Assembly: GCF_039555335.1 (NCBI RefSeq)
Contig: NC_092640.1
Span: 41,655,099-41,719,098 of the forward strand
DNA: 64,000 nucleotides
Source: Amphiura filiformis
Lineage: Eukaryota > Echinodermata > Ophiuroidea > Amphilepidida > Amphiuridae
Direction: 5' to 3'
Position 1 is the first letter of the stretch, and the number at the start of each line of letters is the position of its first letter. The position numbers and the translations under genes are program-made. Positions 12,901 to 23,386 of the stretch are shown here, piece by piece. The notes under the pieces are model-generated. The model did no database searches, was not told the origin of the DNA, and saw only the letters and a list, made by a program, of their open reading frames with translations.

Positions 12901-15900
12901 CTTTCCATCCCTTGGATATCCTCACAACATAAACTCGTAGACACCATTGTGCATTGTAAAGTGTAACAACAAGGTAGTCTTTCCAGCCCTTGGATATCCT
13001 CACAACATAAACTCGTGGACACCATTGTGCATTGTAAAGTGTAACAATAAGGTAGTCTTTCCAGCCCTTGGATATCCTCACAAAATGAACTCGGAGACAC
13101 CATTGTGCATTGTAAAGAGTAACAATAAGGTAGTCTTTCCAGCCCTTGGATATCCTCACAACATAAACTCGGAGACACCATTGTGCATTGTAAAGTGTAA
13201 CAATAAGGTAGTCTTTCCATCCCTTGGATATCCTCACATCATAAACTCGTAGACACCATTGTGCATTGTAAAGTGTAACAACAAGGTAGTCTTTCCAGCC
13301 CTTGGATATCCTCACAACATTTAACTCGTGGACACCATTGTGCATTGTAAAGTGTAACAATAAGGTAGTCTTTCCATCCCTTGGATATCCTCACAAAATA
13401 AACTCGGAGACACCATTGTGCATTGTAAAGTGTAACAATAAGGTAGTCTTTCCATCCCTTGGATATCCTCACAACATAAACTCGTAGACACCATTGTGCA
13501 TTGTAAAGTGTAACAACAAGGTAGTCTTCCCAGCCCTTGGATATCCTCACAACATAAACTCGTGGACACCATTGTGCATTGTAAAGTGTAACAATAAGGT
13601 AGTCTTTCCAGCCCTTGGATATCCTCACAAAATGAACTCGGAGACACCATTGTGCATTGTAAAGAGTAACAATAAGGTAGTCTTTCCAGCCCTTGGATAT
13701 CCTCACAACATAAACTCGGAGACACCATTGTGCATTGTAAAGTGTAACAATAAGGTAGTCTTTCCATCCCTTGGATATCCTCACATCATAAACTCGTAGA
13801 CACCATTGTGCATTGTAAAGTGTAACAACAAGGTAGTCTTTCCAGCCCTTGGATATCCTCACAACATAAACTCGTGGACACCATTGTGCATTGTAAAGAA
13901 TAACAAAAAGGTAGTCTTTCCAGCCCTTGGATATCCTCACAACATAAACTCGTGGACACCATTGTGCATTGTAAAGTGTAACAATAAGGTAGTCTTTCCA
14001 CCCCTTGGATATCCTCACAACATAAACTCGGAGACACCATTGTGCATTGTAAAGTGTAACAATAAGGTAGTCTTTCCATCCCTTGGATATCCTCACAACA
14101 TAAACTCGGAGACACCATTGTGCATTGTAAAGTGTAACAAGAAGACTGACTTTCCAGCCGTTGGATATCCTCACAACATAAGCTCGTGGACACCATTGTG
14201 CATTGTAAAGTGTAACAACAAGACTGACTTTCCAGCCCTTGGATATCCTCACAAAATAAACTCGTGGACACCATTGTGCATTGTAAAGAGTAACAATAAG
14301 GTAGTCTTTCCAGCCCTTGGATATCCTCACAAAATAAACCCGTAGACACCATTGTGCATTGTAAAGAGTAACAATAAGGTAGTCTTTCCAGCCCTTGGAT
14401 ATCCTCACAACATAAACTCGTGGACACCATTGTGCATTGTAAAGTGTAACAATAAGGTAGTCTTTCCACCCCTTGGATATCCTCACAACATAAACTCGGA
14501 GACACCATTGTGCATTGTAAAGTGTAACAATAAGGTAGTCTTTCCATCCCATGCATAAACTGTAGACACCATTGTGCATTGTAAAGTGTAACAACAAGGT
14601 AGTCTTTCCAGCCCTTGGATATCCTCACAACATAAACTCGTGGACACCATTGTGCATTGTAAAGTGTAACAATAAGGTAGTCTTTCCAGCCCTTGGATAT
14701 CCTCACAAAATGAACTCGAGACACCATTGTGCATTGTAAAGAGTAACAATAAGGTAGTCTTTCCACCCCTTGGATATCCTCACAACATAAACTCGGAGAC
14801 ACCATTGTGCATTGTAAAGTGTAACAATAAGGTAGTCTTTCCATCCCTTGGATATCCTCACAACATAAACTCGTAGACACCATTGTGCATTGTAAAGTGT
14901 AACAACAAGGTAGTCTTTCCAGCCCTTGGATATCCTCACAACATAAACTCGTGGACACCATTGTGCATTGTAAAGTGTAACAATAAGGTAGTCTTTCCAG
15001 CCCTTGGATATCCTCACAAAATGAACTCGGAGACACCATTGTGCATTGTAAAGAGTAACAATAAGGTAGTCTTTCCAGCCCTTGGATATCCTCACAACAT
15101 AAACTCGGAGACACCATTGTGCATTGTAAAGTGTAACAATAAGGTAGTCTTTCCATCCCTTGATATCCTCACATCATAAACTCGTAGACACCATTGTGCA
15201 TTGTAAAGTGTAACAACAAGGTAGTCTTTCCAGCCCTTGGATATCCTCACAACATTTAACTCGTAGACACCATTGTGCATTGTAAAGTGTAACAATAAGG
15301 TAGTCTTTCCATCCCTTGGATATCCTCACAAAATAAACTCGAGACACCATTGTGCATTGTAAAGTGTAACAATAAGGTAGTCTTTCCAGCCCTTGGATAT
15401 CCTCACAACATTTAACTCGTGGACACCATTGTGCATTGTAAAGTGTAACAATAAGGTAGTCTTTCCATCCCTTGGATATCCTCACAAAATAAACTCGGAG
15501 ACACCATTGTGCATTGTAAAGTGTAACAATAAGGTAGTCTTTCCAGCCCTTGGATATCCTCACAACATTAAACTCGGAGACACCATTGTGCATTGTAAAG
15601 TGTAACAAGAAGACTGACTTTCCAGCCGTTGGATATCCTCACAACATAAGCTCGTGGACACCATTGTGCATTGTAAAGTGTAACAATAAGGTAGTCTTTC
15701 CATCCCTTGGATATCCTCACAAAATAAACTCGTAGACACCATTGTGCATTGTAAAGTGTAACAATAAGGTAGTCTTTCCCGCCCTTGGATATCCTCACAA
15801 CATAACCTCGTAGACACCATTGTGCATTGTAAAGTGTAACAATAAGGTAGTCTTTCCATCCCTTGGATATCCTCACAAAATAAACTCGTAGACACCATTG

Positions 15901-17223
15901 TGCATTGTAAAGAATAACAATAAGGTAGTCTTTCCAGCCCTTGGATATCCTCACAAAATAAACCCGGAGACACCATTGTGCATTGTAAAGTGTAACAATA
16001 AGGTAGTCTTTCCAGCCCTTGGATATCCTCACAACATAAACTCGGAGACACCATTGTGCATTGTAAAATGTAACAATAAGGTAGTCTTTCCAGCCCTTGG
16101 ATATCCTCACAACATAAACTCGGAGACTGCATTGTAAAGTGTAACAATAAGGTAGTCTTTCCATCCCTTGGATATCCTCACAATATAAACTCGGAGACAC
16201 CATTGTGCATTGTAAAGTATAACAACAATACAGACTTTCCAGTCCCTATCTCACTGTGCATTGTGAAGTGCAATAATCATTGATAACAATTACCGCATCT
16301 TGTATTGAATTCCAGGAGTAAGGAGGACGAAGAACGTGTCAATGCTAAATATTGTCAAACTCTCGATGAATTACTGCGTATGTCTGATCACGTGATGCTG
16401 ACTGTGCCTTTGAGTGACGAAACGAAAAGCATGATTGGTGCGAGGGAACTGAAACTGATGAAGCCTAATGCTGCAATAATCAACATTTCACGTGGTAAGT
16501 TGTTAATGAATTTGATTAAAGGCGAACTATCATATTGTCCTTAGTATATGTATGAAAATATTTTGTTTGTGTATGTTATCAAAGGTTTCTTTAAAGCATC
16601 ATTTTTGAAAAGTATGATAAATAGGTTTTTAAATTTTTCAAATCAACAAATCGAATGTGATGTTATGTAAAGAAATGTTTTGTAACTCAACTCAGAGCTC
16701 AGCTAATCGCTTTTAGGCAAAGCGGTGGAGTGATCAATTTATTGGCAGTTTGCACCCCAAATATAAAGCCCTGATGAGCTGAGGATGCTTACTTTTATAG
16801 CAAAAACTTGCAACTAATGGAATTTCAATATTAGAGTCACGCCAAAACAGGCTGCAGTTAATAAAGTTGCGAAAAATTTTGACTAAAAAACTGAATTCAG
16901 TTTTAAAACTGAAAATTCTCATGCTTGTATTCAACTTGTAACCGTTTCTGCGATCATTTTGTCCTATTTCTCCAGGTGCCGTAATCCACCAAGATGCCCT
17001 AATCGAAGCACTCAACAACCACACCATCCAAGGCGCAGCCCTTGATGTGACTACACCCGAACCATTACCACCCGATCACCCGCTACTGAAGATGTCCAAT
17101 GTCATTGTCACCCCACACACAGCAGGGGCAACTATTAAGACATTCTATTCTAATTTCCAAATTTGTTTAGAAAGCATGAAAGCTGCTATTGAAGGGCGAC
17201 CTGTGCCTAATGAAATTAAATAA
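3943..17223 (+). CDS. D-2-hydroxyacid dehydrogenase, GRHPR-like, copy A
   Basis: Four exons: 3943-4336, 5393-5570, 16316-16494 and 16976-17223, giving 332 residues. The start ATG sits in ACCATGG. Donors are GTAAGC, GTAATA and GTAAGT; acceptors are all CAG; splice phases 1, 2 and 1 keep the frame. The product has the catalytic-domain motif GGLGRDHLDL, the nucleotide-binding GMGRIG (164-169), Arg250 in INISRG, Glu279 in TPEPL and His298 in VTPHTAG, the Arg-Glu-His set of this family. Human GRHPR is of similar length and shares the INISRG and SPEPLP-type segments. Enzymes of this type reduce 2-oxo acids such as glyoxylate or hydroxypyruvate with NAD(P)H. The true substrate cannot be read from sequence. 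No targeting peptide is evident, so a cytosolic enzyme is likely. Residue 255 is His where the other copies have Asp. Intron 2 is 10.7 kb because of a minisatellite. Closest coding relative here is copy B. Confidence 0.9.
4665..5215. repeat. Tandem repeat in intron 1 of copy A
   Basis: About four diverged units of roughly 135-150 bp lie in a row (starting near 4665, 4806, 4959 and 5095). Each has AGAAGGTATGACCCC, GAGTGGTGTCA, a purine run with AAAGAATGTAAT, CCGGGGTGACACTC and GGGTCCTTTTCA. Length differences sit mainly in the C run after the first motif. No such repeat is seen in intron 1 of the other copies. Confidence 0.8.
5720..6074. repeat. Decayed edge units of the 78-bp minisatellite
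   Basis: Before the regular array, short blocks such as CTTGTGAAGTGTAGCAACAA, CAAAATAAACTC and CATTGTGCATTG recur with poor spacing. The same decayed blocks stand at the same place in intron 2 of copy B (from about 26770). Array edges often decay because they are not homogenised by exchange; here they also mark the ancestral state shared by the paralogues. Confidence 0.7.
6075..16262. repeat. 78-bp minisatellite, about 130 units, in intron 2
   Basis: A head-to-tail array of a 78-bp unit fills most of intron 2 of copy A; length divided by period gives about 130 units. Each unit contains CATTGTGCATTGTAAAG, AACAATAAGGTAGTCTTTCC, CCCTTGGATATCCTCACAA and AACTCG. Variants recur in patterns: GAGTAAC or GTGTAAC, CAGCCC, CATCCC or CACCCC, AACATAA or AAAATAA, CGTGGAC, CGTAGAC or CGGAGAC. 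A few units carry 1-3 bp indels. The unit is a multiple of three and lacks stops in some frames on both strands, giving very long open frames that I do not take as genes: the array lies between two good exons in a phase-2 intron, and the frames change with the repeat, not with any protein constraint. Diverged remnants occur in introns 2 of copies B and D. Confidence 0.97.
11460..15340. repeat. Nested 1951-bp duplication inside the minisatellite
   Basis: Segments 1951 bp apart (25 units plus 1 bp) match in their order of variants: 11543-11848 with 13494-13799, 11855-12394 with 13806-14345, and 12401 onward with 14352 onward. Shared private changes include GTAGTCTTCCC (near 11570 and 13521), CTCACATCATAAAC and ACATTTAACTCG. 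The second copy has a ~29-bp loss near 14550. A 312-bp (4-unit) subpattern also repeats (12635 and 12947). This is a large tandem duplication within the array; its edges are approximate. Confidence 0.8.
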
Positions 17224-17967
17224 TGATGCACGTGATGTCATACAAACATAATTATTTTAAGCATTTATTTTTTCAAACTTCTTTGAAACATTTTCAACAT
17301 GGGTTATTATTTAGATCACGAAAACGGGTCAAAACTTTTTGTATGATTAATTCAACACATTTTAATGTTGACAAAATGTTACTGTAAAATAATTTTGCAA
17401 AACATTTATAAGAAAAAGGTTTTTTATACATTTAAAATAAGAATAGTTGTAATGTTTATAAGGCAACTCTTGAACTTGTTTTTAAAATGTTGTTTGAAAA
17501 AGTTCTACAGTACATAACCTTTGTGACCCATTCGAAAATGTTTTGTGTTTGCTGATGTAAGCAGAGAAAGAAAGGAAGTTAATAAAGAAAGAACGAAAGA
17601 AAGAAATAAAGGAAGGAAGGAAGGAAGGAAATAAGTTTTTTTTTCACATTGCATATATCATACTTTTCATGTTTTACAGCGCCTTAGATTATATTTCTAT
17701 TATACCACTGCACATTAATTAGATGGTTTTGGTCCAACCTATCCCAGATCAAAAATATACATGGCAGTACCATTTGAAATAATGGTAAATCACATATTTT
17801 ATCAGGCGATAGATGAACGGTTGGGTTCACAGTGGTTAGGTCTACGAAGAAGTAGCAACGAAGAAGAAACGAAGTTTTTGTAAATGAAATTCAAGACAAA
17901 AATTTTCTTGGAAAATAGCAAGAATTTAATTTTCTTTCAGTATAATTTTTTCTGGCCTTCTGAAAAA
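17224..17967. other. 3' flank of copy A, shared with copy C
   Basis: After the stop codon the sequence carries a TTTCAACATGGGTTA block with repeated AACATTTT and GAAAATG motifs, then a GAAA/GGAA microsatellite (about 17568-17632), TATATCATACTTTTCATG and GGTTAGGTCTACGAAGAAG. The same order is found after copy C (36867-37650), so the flank was duplicated with the gene. Polyadenylation probably occurs here; I cannot fix the site. Confidence 0.65.
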
Positions 17968-18479
17968 GGGCGAGTTACTGTTAGACCATTTGGCGAGTTA
18001 CTGTTAAACGATTGGGCGAGTTACTGTAAGGCCATTGGGTGAGTTACTGTTAGACCATTGGGCAAGTTACTGTTAGACCATTGGGCCAGTTACTGATAGA
18101 CCATTGGGCGAGTTACTTTTAGACCAATGGGCGAGTTACTGTTAGACCATTGGGTGAGTTATTGTTAGAGTTACGGTTAGACCATTTGGCGAATTTAATT
18201 TGTAATTTAAATTTACAAATTTATCTTGTAAACTAAATTTGCAAATTAAAAAATATAAACATGTAAAAATTGTAGCTTCAATACAATGTTGGGAACATTG
18301 GTGTGACACACTTAAAGCCATAATGTGTGATTAACCCCAGACGGAGACAATGACACACAAGGCAACAGCAATTTTTGGCAATACTTATTGGCCATCAGGA
18401 TAGACAATAATTTTATTTTCATAAACAAAGATTCAGCCATTATATCATTACAAGCAAAGGGTTTGTACACAACCCTGGA

Positions 18480-18905
18480 ATGAAATCAGAAAGGATGGGA
18501 TTCCAAGATAAAAGTAAAATACTCAACCCAATTTCTGTTCGACAGTAAACCAACTGAGGAATCATGAATCCCAAATCAAGCAAGTTCAAAAAGGGAAAAA
18601 TCAAAAGGATGGGATTCCAAGATAAAAGTAAAAATACTCAACCCAATTTCTGTTCGACAGTAAACCAACTGAGGAATCATGAATCCCAAATCAAGCAAGT
18701 TCAAAAAGGGAAAAATCAAAAGGATGGGATTCCAAGATAAAAGTAAAAATACTCAACCCAATTTCTGTTCGACAGTAAACCAACTGAGGAATCATGAATC
18801 CCAATAGCAAATTCAAAGGGGAACTCCAGAATAAGAGCAAAGCCGCTCAACCCAATTTCTATTCTACAGTAAGCATTACTGAGGAACGTGGAGCCCACAA
18901 AATAA
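18480..18905. repeat. ~115-bp tandem repeat inside the insertion
   Basis: Units start near 18493, 18607 and 18722 with GGATGGGATTCCAAGATAAA, CTCAACCCAATTTCTGTTC and AACTGAGGAATCATGAATCC; a fourth, more diverged, follows to 18905. Two further diverged units lie at about 19325-19520. The first three are nearly identical. Confidence 0.85.
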
Positions 18906-19800
18906 CCCGACAAAGGGATTTTTATAATGGCCGAAACTTTCCACTCTATCAGTTTTTCATTATATAATTAGTGCATACAGTATTAACTGATATTAATATG
19001 AAATATAGAGATACAGGTGCATATAAGTGAAAGATGCAAGATAAAAGAAAACAAACATCTCCTTGTTTAATACATGTATATAGCTTGTCCTCTAAGTATT
19101 ATATGTAATTAAACATGACATGTTTAACTCTTGATCGATAAGTCTGTCTTCTGTGAGGACTCCTTTCTATGTTAGAATTTTTTGAAAACAGATGTTGTAA
19201 TAATGCAATAAGCTGCAGTTAAATTTTATGCTGCTATTATATATAAAAAATAGCATTATAATGAATTTTGACCGCGCATGTCGGGAGCTTATCATTTATT
19301 TGCTATTTTATATCAACAAGGATATTTGAGATTCCAAGATGAAAGCAAAATGCTCAACCCAATTTCTGTTCCACAGTAACACTACAGAGGAATCTGAATC
19401 CCAAAGCAAATCCAGGGGAAATTAATACAAATCCTCATGGAATTCCAAGATAAAAGTAAAAATACTCAACCCAATTTCTGTTCTACAGTGAATACCCGAC
19501 TGAAGAATCCAAATCCCATAAAAATTTTCTTTACCCATATAATTATTTGTGCTCAAATAGCATGCCTAAAGCATGCTATATATCATGCAACTATTTAATT
19601 TGTTTTCCTTAATTATGTAAGGAAAGCAGTACCTGCCTTTTTTAAAAACAACTTATGATTTGCTTGAAATAAAGTTATGTGCTTGCATTAACATATTTGA
19701 CAAACACATAGGCTCCCCTTTAATTGGGAGAGGTGGGTGGGAATTAAAATTTTTTGTCTATCCATTCTGGAAACCAATAATGTAATGAAAACAAAACACC
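18906..19800. other. Interior of insertion, no gene seen
   Basis: A+T-rich sequence apart from the two diverged 115-bp units at 19325-19520. I see no exon, RNA gene or terminal structure. Confidence 0.45.
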
Positions 19801-20039
19801 ACGACAGTGACCAGCGCAGACGAGAGGGCAGCTCTCATTGGTCAACACACGATGCTGTCACGCTGCTATGGCAACACCCGGCCGGGAAAACACAGACCCG
19901 ATCGGTATGAACCGGAATTGCCTCCGCGTGGGGTCAAATTTGTTTTCTTACCGTTTCACGTTAGAAAACTTTATTTGCTCCACAGCAACGCCCTTAATTT
20001 TTGTTGAATTTTTACTTTGCATGATTATAATACCTAATG

Positions 20040-20340
20040 GTGTTCAGCATGTGAACTTTGGTCATTCCCACCAAATGTCATGAACATACAACAATCTATG
20101 AACCCAGATGACTCAGAATGACCCCAAAATGACCTTGCCATTTCTTGTCTTCGTTCTGTAATCATTCCCACCAAATTTGATGAACATACAACAATCTATT
20201 GCGATTTGACCTTGGATGGTCCCAAAATGACCTTGACATTTTTTGTCTCGCCTCAGTGTTCGTTCTCATCAAATTTCATAAACATGCGACAATCTATAAT
20301 GATTTGACCACAGATGACCCTGAATGACCCCAAAATTACC
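20040..20340. repeat. TGACC-rich triplicated block
   Basis: Three diverged units of roughly 110 bp share ATTCCCACCAAAT or its variant CTCATCAAATTTCATAAACA, ACAATCTAT and CCCAAAATGACCTTG. This is the kind of TGACC-rich tandem repeat also seen at 54.3-56.1 kb. Confidence 0.6.
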
Positions 20341-20687
20341 TTAACCCACCTCCCACACTCTACCCTACCCACCACACCTTAACCCACCCAAGCTACAGTA
20401 TAACTGCTTTCCACCCTGTTCCTGCACTACACCACCACATCATCTCAGCATAATATCCAGCCAATGGTCTAACCGTTACTCCCCAATTGGTCTAACAGTA
20501 ACTCGCCCAATGGTCTAACAGTAACCCCTCTCAATGGTCTAACAGTAACTCACCCAATGGCCTAAAAGTAAACTCACCCAACGGTCTAACAATAACTCGC
20601 CCAATGGTCGAACAGTAACTCACCCAATGGTCTAACTGTAACTCGCCCAATGGTCTAACAGTAACTCGCCCATAACTTACCGTCAAG

Positions 20688-21213
20688 TTTACTCGGTGGT
20701 CTGCAGTGCACCCATATCCGTGGTAAAACATGACCTTTAAAATAATCAGGGAAGTGGAAGCACATAAGGGCGCAGACCACCAAATAGCCTCTTCATTGAA
20801 AAGCGTATACAAATCAACATTTCAAAGCGGCGTTTAAAAAGCGCCGAATTTGGGTGCTTTTTGAGTGTGTTTTTTGGTGAAAAACTGGTATCATGATGGG
20901 TGGCAAAAACACCTAAAAGTGGGTATATATATACTATTAATAGAGAAAGTGAGCATCCGAAAATCTGCGTGGCACATCCACTTACAAAATTTAAAAAAGA
21001 ACCTCCCCGGGACTTTTCTAAATCGACTTGTGTAATTTCATATCCATCTAATGATTAATAAGCTAGCATCTTTAATTTAAATGAACATGCAAACCTCACA
21101 CAGAACATGCCACATGGTCCCTAAAGACACCACATTGTCTATTCAATAGACATATACTTTTCCTGAACTTGAACACCACATTGTCTATTCAGTAAACATA
21201 TACTTTGAACTAA
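20688..21213. other. Gene spacer homologous to the C-D spacer
   Basis: Blocks such as AGGGAAGTGGAAG, GGGCGCAGACCACCAAATAG, GCGCCGAATTTGGG, AACACCTAAAAGT, GTGAGCATCC, GGGACTTTTCTAAATCGA and GAACTAATTACC appear in the same order at 37690-38465 between copies C and D. It is therefore part of the ancestral duplicated unit: 3' flank of one gene leading into the 5' flank of the next. Confidence 0.75.
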
Positions 21214-21415
21214 TTACCAATGGTCTTACAGTAACTCGCCCAATGGTCTAACAGTAACTCGCCCAATGGTCGAACAGTAACTCACCCAATGGTCTAACCG
21301 TAACCGGGACCGTAACTCGCCTAACGGTCGAACAGTAACTCACCCAATGGTCTAACCGTAACTCGCCTAATGGTCGAACAGTAACTCACCCAATGGTCGA
21401 TCCGTAACCGCACAG
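21214..21415 (-). repeat. Third array of the 23-bp repeat
   Basis: About eight units of the same 23-bp repeat (here reading AACTCGCCCAATGGTCTAAC) start exactly where the C and D upstream regions would continue from GAACTAATTACC. This array therefore marks the left edge of a separate insertion upstream of copy B, ending near 22920. Confidence 0.75.
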
Positions 21416-21453
21416 TGTCATCGCCCCGATATCTTCATGGCAGAAATCGCCAT

Positions 21454-22380
21454 TAGTCCAGTCAAAGTGGGTTTTGACTCACCACTAATTGCAACAGAAT
21501 TTTTTTCACTGCTATGAATGTCAGAGATGTCCCCTGTACAGCATACAAAAAGTATACTAAAATATACTTGGTGGAAATGTAGTTTTTGGCAGGAAAAGGT
21601 CATACAGGGGTCAAATTTCAAAATCGCTCCAATCATTTTAAAAACCATACCAAATTATTCCTCTAGTCATAAGGATTCAGAAAAAATATAGTTTGCCATA
21701 TCTGTGATGTACGGTTTTTGAGTTATAACCGAAAAGGTCAAAGGTCAAATGTTGGGGTCAACAGAGGTCAAAAAACTAAAAATTGTCTGATTTTAACCAA
21801 AATGGTCTCAAATTGTTCGGCTTGCAAACATAATTAATTTAAAGAATATTTGCACTGTTTAGGTTGTTTAATTACATGCGTAACATTGAAAACTAGGTCG
21901 GGGTCAATAGAGTTCAATGGTCAATGACCTCTTTTACCCTACTACCTAGGTAACGAAGCATCCAAGATATGGCAAACTATTCTTATTTTGGAGTGTTTTA
22001 AAGGACGAACACATTGAGACCATTTTTAAGGAGATCGGAGCATTTTTTCGAAGTTGACCCACGTGGAGCCCAAAATTTGACCTTTGACCTTTTCGCTTAT
22101 AACTTGAGAATGGTACATCACAGATATGACAAACTATACTTTTTCTGAATCCTTATGACTAGAGGAATGCTTTGGTATAGTTTTTAAAAAGATTAAAGCA
22201 ATTTGAAATTTGACCCCTGTATGACCTTTTCCCACCAAAAACTACCTTTCCACCAAGTATATTTTAGTATATTTTTGGTATGATGTTCAGGGGACATCTC
22301 TAAAATGTATAAAAGTGAAAAAAATTCTGTTGCAATTAGTGGTGGGTGACACCACTAATTTGTTTAGATTGACTGGACTA
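21454..22380. mobile_element. 927-bp foldback DNA element with CAT target duplication
   Basis: The ends are perfect 12-bp inverted repeats (TAGTCCAGTCAA). Inside them the two arms continue to match for more than 300 bp (CACCACTAATTGCAACAG; AAGGATTCAGAAAAA; GAAAAGGTCAAAGGTCAAAT), so a single strand could fold on itself. CAT stands on both sides (21451-21453 and 22381-22383). The flanks match 27836-27960 in intron 3 of copy B, where GCCATGGTAGG has one CAT and no element. It has no transposase and must be non-autonomous. A 3-bp duplication occurs in several cut-and-paste superfamilies, so I leave the family open. Confidence 0.85.
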
Positions 22381-22383
22381 CAT

Positions 22384-23018
22384 GGTAGGTTAAATCCACC
22401 GCCACGCATAGCCATTTTATATCGACCTGTTTAATAGTTTTGTGTCGCATAAGAGCCGAAGGACATCTGACTAAGGCTACTGACAATAGCCCCGATTAGC
22501 CCGGTTACTGTCCTCGCTGTGTGTTAGTCAAGCATGGTACACCATAGGTCATATGGTTTTAGACTACCTTCACGATTAGCATATACACTGCGCTATATAA
22601 TTCGGCACATATAAATCAAAATTATTGTCAGTTTTTGACTCACGACGCAAGCTAGTATCTCAAAGCGCAAGCCAGCGACTATCATATCTGTTAAAAATAT
22701 ATATTCAAGTGCAAGGATCCACATCTGGTTTCTTTATACGAAATCATTTACGGGAGATATTCATCATTTTCAAACCCGGTATCCAAAGATTTATCGTCTG
22801 AATATCAATCGTGCACAGCACATCCACGTGTATCGATCCCGTGTTTTCATTTCAGTGTCTCTTCTCTTGCTGTATAGTGTAATTATTAACCGGGCGATGT
22901 CGGTGTGAACCGGGAACCGGGGGGATTTGGTATATTGCGTCCTCATATTTTAGTACATGATTGTAGTCTGACGGGGTCAGAAAACATGCTATGTATTAGA
23001 ATACAAATCTGTCTATGA
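22384..23018. other. Upstream region of copy B
   Basis: The first ~60 bases match 27884-27960. After about 22450 I see nothing until the conserved gene-upstream block at about 22926-23000 (GATTTGGTATATTGCG, ATATTTTAGTACATGA, GGGGTCAGAAAACATGCT), shared with copies A, C and D. Confidence 0.5.
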
Positions 23019-23140
23019 GTGTGATGGTCGAAATATAATCACGAGGTGAAGGATGGATTGTTCCATTTCACGAGCCGGAACGGCAAGTGGAATGGAACAA
23101 TCCATCTTTCACCGAGTGATTATATTTCGACCATTACACG
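23019..23140. mobile_element. Near-perfect 122-bp palindrome
   Basis: The arms GTGTGATGGTCGAAATATAA and its complement at 23121-23140 match almost fully to the centre, including GGATGGATTGTTCCATT. It is a compact palindromic miniature element or extruding hairpin, lying between the conserved upstream block and the start of copy B. Confidence 0.8.
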
Positions 23141-23386
23141 AATTTAAGACAATTAATATTTGTTTTATATCACTCATGCATAAATTCTATTACTAAAATA
23201 CTATTTAAGGTAGGAAATACATTTTTTCATCAACATAACACCATGTTTTGCCGTGATATACTTCACATTTTGGGGTCCACCCCATAACTAAATCGGCGAG
23301 TCTAAGAGTCAGCGCCATGGCTTGGCGTAAGCGCACCGTACGGCGCAGCACTATGATGGTAAAGACTATCACACGGAGAGGCTGAT

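Larger units (their letters stand above)
17968..20687. mobile_element. 2.7-kb insertion with inverted 23-bp arrays at its ends
   Basis: The 3' flanks of A and C align up to TTCTGAAAAAG (A 17967, C about 37648) and again from TTTACTNGNTGGTCTGCA (A 20688, C about 37693). Only about 40 bases lie between in C against 2.7 kb in A. The left end is about nine units of a 23-bp repeat starting GGGCGAGTTACTGTTAGACC (to about 18190); the right end is the same repeat inverted (about 20460-20675). The interior holds a 115-bp tandem repeat and a TGACC-rich part and no coding frame that I recognise. It resembles foldback-type elements, whose long inverted ends are made of tandem repeats; the class is an inference. 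Confidence 0.6.

Noticed and set aside
10427-13360. 977-codon open frame on the minus strand
   Set aside because: It is an artefact of the 78-bp (26-codon) minisatellite in intron 2 of copy A; other frames on both strands are equally open.
6075-16262. CRISPR-like regular repeat
   Set aside because: Units are contiguous 78-bp copies with no unique spacers, inside an intron of a eukaryotic gene.
16734-17027. Minus-strand 97-codon frame over exon 4 of copy A
   Set aside because: Shadow of the real exon on the other strand.
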